NCBI RefSeq assembly: GCF_902713425.1
Contig: NW_026708843.1
Span: forward strand, 197,083 to 261,082
Origin: Acipenser ruthenus
Taxonomy: Eukaryota > Chordata > Actinopteri > Acipenseriformes > Acipenseridae
Reading direction: 5' to 3'
Length of the DNA: 64,000 nucleotides
Part shown: piece by piece, positions 1-8,813 of the stretch
Position numbering within the stretch: the first letter of the stretch is position 1
Layout: every line of letters begins with the position of its first letter
Notes under the pieces: model-generated
What the model was told of the DNA's origin: nothing
What the model saw: the letters and a program-made list of their open reading frames with translations, nothing else
The model's database searches: none
Position numbers and translations under genes: made by a program

Positions 1-336
1 TGTTTTAAATGAAATAAATAAATAAAAACACATTGATACGCAGTTATTAAATGCATCGAAGCGCTTCTTTAAATACAGCGAGACAGAATCCCCCCGCTGC
101 TCGGTAAGTGTATCCGTGCACGAAGGCTAATCAAGCCTTTGAATTAAAACACCAACACGCTCTCTTCTATCCAAACCAATGCGGCCGTTCCAGTTTGGGG
201 ACTTTTCCATTGCATTAAAACAGCAGATCTAAAAAGAATGCCTTTTTAACAGAGTCATGCGCGCCGAACAGGTACAACAGCTGCTTTTAAATATCATGCA
301 CAAACTGTGTTCTGAAGGTAAATGTGAAATAAATAA

Positions 337-337
<1 letters not shown>

Positions 338-399
<62 letters not shown>
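338..399. repeat. (AT)n microsatellite
   Basis: An uninterrupted AT dinucleotide run, just 5' of a LINE fragment. Confidence 0.95.
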
Positions 400-402
<3 letters not shown>

Positions 403-417
403 CCAGACGCTGCTTGT

Positions 418-948
418 TTTCTACACAGATACATATTAGTAAGACCTCACCTAGAATATTGTGTTCAGTTCTGGTCACCTCCTTACAAAAAGGATATTGC
501 TGCTCTAGAAAGAGTGCAAAGAAGAACAACCAGAATTATCCCGGGTTTAAAAGGCATGTCGTATGCAGACAGGCTAAAAGAATTGAATCTGTTCAGTCTT
601 GAACAAACGCGACGATCTGATTCAAGCATTCAAAATCCTAAAAGGTATTGACAATGTCAACCCGGGGGACTTCTTTGACTTGAAAAAAGAAAAAAGTACC
701 AGGGGTCATAAATGGAGATTAGATAAAGGGGCATTCAGAACAGAAAATAGGAGGCACTTTTTTACACAGAGAATTGTGAGGGTCTGGAACCAACTGCCCA
801 GTAATGTTGTTGAAGCTGACACCATGGGATCCTTCAAGAAGCTGCTTGATGCGATTCTGGGATCAATAAGCTACTAACAACCAAACGAGCAAGATGGACT
901 GAATGGCCTCCTCTCGTTTGTAAACTTTCTTATGTTCTTATGTTCTTA
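418..948 (+). mobile_element. CR1/L2-type LINE, 3' fragment
   Basis: The translation in two shifted frames gives the typical C-terminal end of a CR1/L2-clade LINE ORF2: a leucine/glutamate-rich FSLEQ-type stretch, then '[14 protein letters not shown]', 'TRGHKWRLDKG' and 'RIVRVWNQLPSNVV'. The reading frame changes near 600, so this copy is dead. The tail ends in repeated 'TTATGTTC' units (about 925-948). Two minus-strand pieces of the same tail occur at 35593 and 38014. Confidence 0.85.
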
Positions 949-976
949 TATGTAGATATCAAACGCAAGTACCCAC

Positions 977-1200
977 GATGATGGAGTAGTGGTTAGGGCT
1001 CTGGACTCTTAATCGGAGGGTTGTGGGTTCAATCTCAGGTGGAGGGACGCTGCTGCTGTACCCTTGAGCAAGGTACTTTACCTAGATTACTCCAGTAAAA
1101 ACCCAACTGTATAAATGGGTAATTGTATGTAAAAAATAATGTGATCTCTTGTGACAATTGTAAGTCGCCCTGGATAAGGGCGTCTGCTAAGAAATAAATA
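977..1200 (+). mobile_element. tRNA-derived SINE, family A
   Basis: A tRNA-like head with an A-box-like 'GGAGTAGTGGTTAGG' and a B box 'GGTTCAATC' is followed by a conserved body and the tail 'GTAAGTCGCCCTGGATAAGG'. The 5' tip differs from other copies, and the head carries a few changes, so it is an older copy. Confidence 0.9.
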
Positions 1201-1680
1201 TATGTAGAATTGGAATCAGTTTTTACAAACCGTGTGATTAGTAAATTAACAGCTGGCGAGTAGGTTTTCGTTGATGTCTAGTTAAATAAATCACTACTGA
1301 CAGACTTCAGCCTTTTCCGCTGTCTCGTCCGATTTTAAACACAACCTTCAGTGAATGTACAAGAGCCGGGACAGTAAACAAGTCGGCGTTTTAAGAAACT
1401 GGAATAACGCGCCTCTGAACAAAATCGTGCAGGCGCATACAAGGTATAGAAAAACGAGACCGCTTGAAACGGGTCAGCGTTCACGGGACCCCTGCTTACA
1501 GGAGTTGGGGTGCAGTCCTGATCACGCCACTTCAGCAATTACCCCCGAAGAAAAATAGTTACAGGTGCATTTTTTGGAACACAGAGTAACTTTGTAATGG
1601 GCAATGGCAGAATACACACGCACACAATGAACTACGCGTGTGATACTTTGTAATAACTAATAATAATAAAAATAATAAAA

Positions 1681-1894
1681 GCAGACGCCCTTATCCAGGG
1701 CGACTTACAACTGTTACAAGATATCACATTATTTTTACATACAATTCCCCATTTATACAGCTGGGTTTTTACTGGAGCAATCTAGGTAAAGTACCTTGCT
1801 CAAGGGTACAGCAGCAGCGTCCCCCACCTGGGATTGAACCCACGACCCTCCGGTCAAGAGTCCAGAGCCCCAACCACTATTCCACACTGCTGCC
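1681..1894 (-). mobile_element. tRNA-derived SINE, family A
   Basis: This is a near-complete family A copy in reverse orientation, running from the tail 'GCAGACGCCCTTATCC' to the head 'CACACTGCTGCC'. A (TAA)n run (1894-1947) abuts the head. Confidence 0.92.

Positions 1895-1947
<53 letters not shown>
1894..1947. repeat. (TAA)n microsatellite
   Basis: About 18 perfect TAA units adjoining the SINE. Confidence 0.95.
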
Positions 1948-1948
<1 letters not shown>

Positions 1949-2230
1949 TATTCTTCATATATTCTTCAATGATGTTATTGTATCAACCACACACACACAC
2001 ACACACAAAAATGCAAACACTGACCGCGGTGTAAAGGTTGTGTTTCAAAGAAATAGCACAACAAGGATGAAGGGTGGGCTTTGTAGATAGCAAATAGACA
2101 ATATCAGCTTTCAAAATGTGATAGGGATAGACTCGCTATTCTGTATGTGGCCAGTTGGCGATTATGGGGTTAAAATGAAAAGAACCTGCAGCTGACACGC
2201 CCCCTGAAAGACAGCAGCAGGACACGTGCT

Positions 2231-2231
2231 C

Positions 2232-2282
<51 letters not shown>

Positions 2283-2284
2283 TT
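2231..2284. repeat. (TTTA)n microsatellite
   Basis: About 13 TTTA units upstream of the TRIM-A promoter region. Confidence 0.95.
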
Positions 2285-2449
2285 TGATCTACAACGCATA
2301 GTTTTAACAGCGCGCAAGTGAAGGAGAGAAGGTCTGGCTCGATCAAACAGCGTCCTGTCTGAAACAAACTCAACATTCAGTCTCTGTTTGGTGGCCGGTG
2401 TTTAATCTCCATTTTCACTTCATTTAAGACACACAGCAGCACGACACGG

Positions 2450-2575
2450 TTGTTATTCTGTTGCCAAACCCCGCCTCGCTGCGCAGTTTGTGAACTCATT
2501 TCATAGCTCCGCTAGTCTGACTTCCTGCAGTTTTCAGTTTCGTTTCTCTAGCTTTCTCCCTGACGGACAGCAGCG
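2450..2575 (+). promoter_or_regulatory. TRIM-A 5' flank / 5'UTR, conserved with TRIM-B
   Basis: This stretch aligns closely with 8425-8550 in front of TRIM-B, so it moved with the gene in the duplication. Both copies contain 'AGTTTCGTTTCTC', whose reverse strand reads GAAAC-GAAACT. That resembles an interferon-stimulated response element but is one base short in the spacer. finTRIM genes are known to respond to virus, so a response element would make sense. It is a tentative call. Confidence 0.4.
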
Positions 2576-2838
2576 ATGGCGACAGCGGCGTCTCCAGAGG
2601 AGAAGTTCTCCTGCTCCGTGTGTCTGGACCTCTTCACTGAGCCCGCAACCATTCCGTGCGGACACAGCTTCTGCCTGGACTGTATCGGGAGCTACTGGGA
2701 CCTGAGTGACCAAACCGGCGTGTACAGCTGCCCCCAGTGCCGGGAGACTTTCACTCCCAGGCCCGTTCTGCGCAAAAGCAACGTCCTTAACGAACTGGTG
2801 GAGGAATTGAAGAAAACGAGAAGACTCGACTCGAAAAG
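2576..2838 (+). CDS. TRIM-A exon 1, RING finger
   Basis: 263 nt ending AG|GTATGT. It encodes an intact C3HC4 RING at about residues 13-60, the E3 ubiquitin-ligase module of TRIM proteins. It differs from TRIM-B exon 1 at only a few residues (for example 'PATIPCG' against 'PGTVPCG'). Confidence 0.85.
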
Positions 2839-3290
2839 GTATGTACTGTACCTGTGCTATAGCCCTCTGATAGTACTAAAGAAAATATATTCTCAAAATA
2901 GGCGCTCTGTTTCTAACTTTGGCGGAGGTCTGACGCGAGCCCGGGACCTCCCGCTTTGAAGCATAGCGCCGATCCCGCTGTACAAAACAGGAGCAGATAT
3001 CAGGCTTATGTCGTCATGTTTAGATTGCGTCACTATCATCCCTGACCCATACCCCGTGCACGCTACAGTATTTCAAAACTTGGTGTGCATTTTATGGTTT
3101 GCAAAAATGAATGTAACTTTTATTAGCATCTAATGTGTAATGCATGCCTAACATTTCAAAGGGATTCATTCACACGATTTCTACAGGACCTTGTACTCGA
3201 TATTCTGCATTACATACACTGCATTGTCAATATTGCTTCAGTAATATTGCATCGCTGTGTATCTGTTTCTGCCCATCTTGTTCTGTGCAG

Positions 3291-4121
3291 AAGGAGCTGG
3301 GGGAGAGACAGGCGGAAATAGAAAATCTCATTGAGGAGAGACTGAAAGAGCTGGAGAGACTGAATCAGGCTGTGGAGTCTCTCAAGGTGAGTGCGAGAAC
3401 AGTCTAACAAAGACATGGTATTGTCAGGGGAGGCGTGTCACTGATCCCCTCCCTCCTCTAACTAGCTCTCGGCACACAAGGAAAGGGCTGAAAGCGAGCA
3501 GGTCCTGTCTGAGCTGATCCGCTCCATGGAGAGAATCAGGACGGAGGTGGGAGAGCTGATTGGAGCTAAAGAGAAGGCTGCAGTGAGTCGGGCCGACGAG
3601 CAAAGAGAACAACTGGAGCAGGAGATCCAGGAGCTGAGAAAGAGGAAGGCTGAGATGGAGCAGCTTTCTAAGACAGAGGAGCACATCCACTTTCTGCAGG
3701 TCAGACCACGTTTCAATGCAGATGCACTGAATGGAGGTTCAGTATCAGGACTTTTAAACACACTGCTGTTTGTTTTTACAATGGGGTTTATCTAGCTGAA
3801 AGCACGGTCAATGCTTGTGTTCAGTTTGGTCGCTGGTGTTTCTGTAAGATTCTGGGGTCCTCCTGATTATTTCCTGTACACACTGAAAGACCTCCCCAAC
3901 TGCTCAGTCCAGTGTTGCAGCCCCTGTGCTGCTTGGCTGATGAATCCTTTTCTCCACACTCCCCCTGTAGAGTTTCCAGTCTGTCTGCGCCCCTCCTGCT
4001 GCTCAGCAGCTCTTTGATAACATAGACGACTCTTTCTGGACTCTGAGGAAAGCTGTGTCTCGACTCAAAGACCATGTTGAGGGATTCTGGAAGGTGGAGT
4101 TGATGAAAGCAGCTATAGCAG
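3291..4121 (+). CDS. TRIM-A coiled-coil and linker exons
   Basis: Three exons: 3291-3386 (96 nt), 3466-3699 (234 nt) and 3971-4121 (151 nt). The 96/234 nt sizes are the usual ones for TRIM coiled-coil exons. The peptides are rich in Leu, Glu and Lys with heptad spacing ('[18 protein letters not shown]', '[18 protein letters not shown]'). Each exon has clean AG and GT borders. They are out of phase with exon 1 because the B-box exon is lacking. Confidence 0.8.
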
Positions 4122-4166
4122 GTTGGTACAATAAATATGTGAGCTGCATAGTACCAGATGCAGTTA

Positions 4167-4170
4167 TAGA

Positions 4171-4213
<43 letters not shown>

Positions 4214-4214
4214 T
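4167..4214. repeat. (ATT)n microsatellite in TRIM-A intron
   Basis: About 14 ATT units in the intron before the SPRY exon. They are absent at the same place in TRIM-B. Confidence 0.9.
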
Positions 4215-4689
4215 AAACAGCATTAGTTTGATTTCTGCTTTCAGATTTCTTATTTTTGAAGATCAGATCATTTTAAGTGAATTTATGAAGAATATCGTGA
4301 GAGATGTTTTGTGTTTTCAGAAGGGCCACAATATGAAAACAACACGTTCCAATGTTTTAGTTATCATACTGTCTGTAGTACAGTAACACCTTTCTCCATT
4401 CCACTCTCAGACACATAATCAGAACACTAGGCGTTTCACGAGGGGTCCGTTTTTATCTGCAGCGAGAATACAAGACTAACTTCTCTCTGGAGAATCGCCA
4501 ATCCAATTCTGTGAAAACTTGACAAGGAATTTCTGCAGCACTGAGTATATTTTCCATTTTTCCAAGCGCTCTTTTCCATGTTCCTGACGGCTCAGATTTT
4601 GTGTTTATATCTGTGGAGTAGGATGTTTGTATCTGACATGTTCAGTGTGTTATATTGTATATGTTTTACCCCCACTCTCTTCTCCACAG

Positions 4690-5237
4690 TGGACGTGACT
4701 CTGGACCCTGATACAGCACACCCCAGACTCATCCTGTCTAAGGATGGAAAACAAGTCAAAGATGGGAATAAACGACAACCTCTCCCTGACAATCCAAAGA
4801 GATTTGATACACATATCTGTGTCCTGGGCAGGGAGGGCTTCACCTCAGGGAGACACTACTGGGAGGTGGAGGTGGGGAAGAAGATACACTGGGGACTCGG
4901 AGTCACCAGAGAGTCTTCTCAGAGGAAGGGGGGTATCACTGAGAACCCCCAGAAAGGATTCTGGACTGTTAGGTGGGATTGTGTGGGCAGTCAGTTCTAT
5001 GCTGCGACTGAACCCGTGACTCCCCTCCCCCTGAGCCTGAAGCCCCGGAAGCTGGGGGTGTATCTGGATTATGAGGGAGGGCAGCTTTCCTTTTACAATG
5101 AAGAGACCAGATCTCACATCTACACTTTCACTGACACCTTCACTGAGAAACTCTATCCACTGTTTTCTCCTGGTCTTTATTCCTTTGGTAAAAATGCAGC
5201 TCCACTGATCATCTGCCCGCATACCTGCACTGACTAA
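4690..5237 (+). CDS. TRIM-A last exon, PRY-SPRY (B30.2) domain
   Basis: 548 nt, entered in phase 1, with TAA at 5235-5237. It shows the B30.2 hallmark motifs: LDP near the start ([10 protein letters not shown]), WEVEV (YWEVEVGKK) and LDYE (VYLDYEGG). This is the ligand-binding domain of TRIM proteins. The variable loop between 'GFWT' and 'KLGVYLDY' differs strongly from TRIM-B while the framework is nearly identical. Confidence 0.88.
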
Positions 5238-6185
5238 TACAGATTACTAGCACGAGGAACATGATCACAGGCTCCCCTTTTCTTATGTTGAAGATATTTT
5301 GGTTCCTTGTTTTTATACTTTTTCTTTGAGAAATGCAGATATTTTAAAGAAAAAAACTAATCCGAGAGAATGAAATCGACTTCAGCACAAAAAATTAGTA
5401 TTTATAATAATAATAAAAAAAATACTAATACATTACTAAATAATAATTAAAAAAAATCTACCCATTGTGTCCACTAGGTGGGAGTGTTACTCTGTGTAAA
5501 ATGAATTACACTATGTAACACAATTTTTGTTCCTGGGTAGTAAGTGTTATTTCCTAATTGCTTATGCCTCAAAAGTATAGAAAATGGCTATTATTCCCCA
5601 CAAACTTTGCTTTTGTGACCAGGACAGTGATATTTTGAAATTTACCTATTTCCAATGAGAAAACAGGCGAATTTGTGTCTTTTCGTTCACATAAAGTCAG
5701 AAAAAAACAACATATGAATCCAAATTAACATGTATTTATACTAAAGTAATACAAAAATTACTACAAAAGATTTAGAAGTGAGTAGTTTTTCGAGATTTAC
5801 GATTATACTGTAAATCACTTTCAGGAATCAGCCCCCAAATGTAGTCTCCCATCATGGGAGATTTTTTTTGAGAGCCTGCATGGATGAATAAATATAATTT
5901 ACTGTACAGTACGACAGGGGACCCATTTTTGTGTGACACCAGCCTTGTGTAGCAAGAGCTATTGTCCCTCACCTTCCTATAGTGCTAAATTCACCAAACC
6001 AAAAAAAAAACTTTTAAAGCAGTTTATTCTAGTTTATTTTTAACAGCATTTATTCAAGAATAGAGATCTTCAGAGGTGATTGTAATCTCTTTCTCTTATT
6101 AATACACGCTGTTTGTGCTTCAGTCATTCTGAGTGCTTCTGGGTTCTGCAGCTCCTCCAATATCGAGTTCTTATCATTTTAGATC
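5238..6185. other. TRIM-A 3' flank, no gene seen
   Basis: AT-rich sequence with short A runs. No coding potential, tRNA or recognised repeat was found beyond low complexity. Confidence 0.6.
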
Positions 6186-6189
6186 CGTC

Positions 6190-6408
6190 TTTACCTGGCT
6201 GTGAGCTGCTGTGATCTCGTCTGGAGAATCCTAACAGCCGGGCGCTGGACTGCCGTCCTCACTCCATTCAAGTCTATATAAATGTAGAGTGGGCGGGGCT
6301 GGCAGAGTTGAAAGGTCACGCTGTCACGTGATGTGAATGGAACGCGCAAGGCTGTCTGACAGTTAGGATTCACCAGACCAGCTCCCAGCAGATCACAGCC
6401 AGGTAAAG
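6190..6408. mobile_element. Foldback / MITE-like element
   Basis: Terminal inverted repeats of about 45 bp: 'TTTACCTGGCTGTGA' at the left end and 'TCACAGCCAGGTAAA' at the right, continuing with 'GAATCCTAAC' against 'GTTAGGATTC'. The 120-bp interior has no ORF, so this is a non-autonomous DNA transposon. The superfamily was not determined. Confidence 0.7.
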
Positions 6409-6412
6409 GCAG

Positions 6413-7965
6413 ATTGTATAAATAGATAGATAGATAGATAGCTATCGCACTGCATTGTTGCTCTCCAGTGTTGTACACTTCCCATGAAGGATGATGTGGG
6501 ATGGAAAGACTGTGGATTTTTACATTGGAGACTCTGAGTCCTACAGGACTGAATGCAGAACACGGCTTCAGCTGTTTTCTCCCTGATAGATGCATGCTTG
6601 GATACTTCTACTGGGAAATGCAGCGATGTGTTCAATCTATGAAGTGATGCTATATCTATACACACAGTGCTTTATATAGCACTGAATTGACTTGGGTTGG
6701 GGCAGCTATTGATATCTTGTAATACTGATAGATTATTGATATTGTGAACATAGAATCAAATCTAATTTTAAATAAGATAATATTGAAATGTGTGATCATA
6801 AATTAAAATGAAGTCTGAAGGATGGATGTTTTGAAATATTTGTATTGTGTTTTAATAGCACTGTTTGCGCTTTGTGATGCTGAATATTTGAATTGCGGGT
6901 TTTTCAATGATTGTCTCGTTAATGAGCTCATTGAGGTCACGTGGTAAGGTGTGTAATGGTGAGGAGGCGTGTCTATTCACTACAGACTGGGGAAGACCGT
7001 CTGGACAAAACGTGGCTTTGTTATTAACTGTGTTCTTTTTAAATAGTACAGAATAAAGAATGGGAATTTGATCTACGATCTGTTACTATGGTGTTCGACC
7101 TCTGTTTGCATCAATTGTTTTCAATGTTGGGATGTAAAGACTTGAAAAACTCCACAGGGAAGCGCATACCGTTTGCTATCAATGTGACAAACCTATTGTA
7201 AATAAAAAACAACGTAATTCAATATAAATATGACATTGTCATATACACGTGCCTACCTTCCATGATATAAAATATTCTGAGCAAGCAGGCACACGGAGAC
7301 ACGAATGTGTGTAAGAATTTAATCTGAGCTGAACTCCGTGTCGGTGTCACACAGAGCGGCACAGAGAGTCCCTGTAAAAGTCTGCATTGCAACCCAGCAT
7401 AGATATGATGGCCCTGATTATCAAAAGTGTCTCCCGACAGTCCGAAACTCGCTGGCTCCGTCCGTTTCATCACAACTCTTATCCCGAACGTTGTTTCCAT
7501 TATAAAATTAAAAACTTTTCCCACAGCTGGAATGGGTGCAATTTACAGAAAGGTGGCGGGATAACTATTCAGTATTTAAACGAGACACCTCTATGTTAAT
7601 GACGTAAATGACAGTTTTTACGTCATTTCAGGATGTCAGTCAATGGACAGGTGGGATTGAAAGGTAGTGAGAGAAAATCAAAAACAGATGCGCGTTTCAG
7701 GAGACACGGAGAAACAAGAGAAGATACATTTAATAGAACACAATAATAAAGCAAAGTACCTCAGGACAGAGAGAGAAAACAAAGAAAAAAGTAAATTTAG
7801 AGAGGTCATTTCAATGTGATTTTGTAAATGTATGTTCTGTAATCATGCAATTATAGTTTCATATACTCGTTTGAATTTTATGCAAATTAATTACACTTCA
7901 GTTTATAAAAATCTATCATGCATCTTATTTCATATTGTACTTTAGTGATATAATTTACACTTCCT
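6413..7965. other. Intergenic stretch between TRIM-A and TRIM-B, no gene seen
   Basis: It contains a short (GATA)n run near 6423-6440 and AT-rich unique-looking sequence. No supported exon, RNA gene or named repeat was found. Confidence 0.5.
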
Positions 7966-7967
7966 GT

Positions 7968-8319
7968 AAACTGCACTGTGTTTAAATATGAATCTTGCAT
8001 TGTAATAATAATAATAATCTTTATTTTATATAGCGCCTCTCATAGTGGATCACCATCACAACGCGCTTTACAAGATACGAGACTAGGGCGTGTGAAGGAT
8101 GCATGAGCTGCAGAGTCACTTACAACAACGTCTCACCGAGAGACGGAGCACAAGGAGGTTCAGTGACTTGCTCAGGGTCACACACACACAGGGAGTCAGT
8201 GGCTGAGCTGGGATTTTAACCTACTGGTTACAAGCCCGTTTCTTTAACCACTGGACCACAGAGTCTCCCTGTATTTTAACTCTGTACTGCCCTGTGACAC
8301 TTGTGTAAGGCGCCTGACA

Positions 8320-8330
<11 letters not shown>
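7968..8330 (+). mobile_element. Degenerate LINE/SINE 3' tail, split by a SINE
   Basis: The outer parts ('AACTGCACTGTGTTTAAATA' before and 'CTGCCCTGTGACACTTGTG' after) match an unsplit copy at 36225-36345. A minus-strand piece lies at 62765-62860. The SINE at 8004-8268 separates the halves. Confidence 0.65.
8004..8268 (-). mobile_element. tRNA-derived SINE, family B head with a different tail
   Basis: The right end, read in reverse, carries the family B tRNA-like head (box B 'GGTTAAAATCCC'). The left end has the tail 'TATATAGCGCCTCTCATAG', also seen at 17660 and 39127. It is therefore a head/tail combination different from the other family B copies in this window. Confidence 0.75.

Positions 8331-8371
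<41 letters not shown>
8324..8371. repeat. (TAA)n microsatellite
   Basis: About 16 units just 5' of the TRIM-B promoter region. Confidence 0.92.
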
Positions 8372-8373
<2 letters not shown>

Positions 8374-8424
8374 CTGTGTTAAAGAATGACTCAGCTGTGA
8401 GTAATACTGGCAGCACCAGACGGT

Positions 8425-8550
8425 GGTTGTTCTGTTGCCAAAGCCCGCCTCGCTGTGCGCCTTTGCGCGCTCATTTCATAGCTCCGCTAGTCTGACTTCC
8501 CGGAGTTTTAAGTTTCGTTTCTCCAGCTTTCTCCCTGACGGACAGCAGCG
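8425..8550 (+). promoter_or_regulatory. TRIM-B 5' flank / 5'UTR
   Basis: Highly similar to 2450-2575 in front of TRIM-A, including 'TCATAGCTCCGCTAGTCTGA' and the near-ISRE 'AGTTTCGTTTCTC'. There is no TATA box. The exact transcription start cannot be placed. Confidence 0.4.
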
Positions 8551-8813
8551 ATGGCGACAGCGGCGTCTCCAGAGGAGAAGTTCTCCTGCTCCATATGTCT
8601 GGACCTCTTCACCGAGCCCGGAACCGTTCCGTGCGGACACAGCTTCTGCCTGGACTGCATCGGGAGCTACTGGGACCTGAGTGACCAAACCGGCGACTAC
8701 AGCTGCCCCCAGTGCCGGGAGACTTTCACTCCCAGGCCCGTTCTGCGCAAAAGCAACGTCCTTAACGAACTGGTGGAGGAATTGAAGAAAACGAGAGGAC
8801 TCGACTCGAAAAG
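8551..8813 (+). CDS. TRIM-B exon 1, RING finger
   Basis: 263 nt, donor AG|GTATGT. It has a complete C3HC4 RING (CSIC...CGHSFCLDC...CPQC). The following conserved segment '[12 protein letters not shown]' is usual between RING and B-box in this family. Confidence 0.92.

Larger units (their letters stand above)
2576..5237 (+). pseudogene. finTRIM-like gene TRIM-A, B-box exon missing
   Basis: Exons recognised by splice signals and by alignment to TRIM-B: 2576-2838 (RING), 3291-3386, 3466-3699, 3971-4121 (coiled coil and linker) and 4690-5237 (PRY-SPRY, TAA stop). The 340-nt B-box exon found in TRIM-B is absent. Exon 1 ends in phase 2 while the 96-nt coiled-coil exon begins in phase 0. Direct splicing of the two therefore shifts the frame and meets a TAG at 3319-3321, within 11 codons. 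The gene can make at most a RING-only protein of about 98 residues, or a RING-less product from an unseen start. Each remaining exon is otherwise open and close to TRIM-B, so the loss is probably recent. The RING has all eight expected Cys/His ligands (CSVC...CGHSFCLDC...CPQC). A RING-only regulator cannot be excluded without transcripts. Confidence 0.8.

Noticed and set aside
1015-1030. tRNA-like promoters within the many SINE heads
   Set aside because: They carry A- and B-box-like sequence but do not fold into a full cloverleaf. Only 27715-27786 does.
2538-2555. A perfect interferon-stimulated response element before the TRIM genes
   Set aside because: The GAAA half-sites are one base too close, so it is listed only as a weak candidate.
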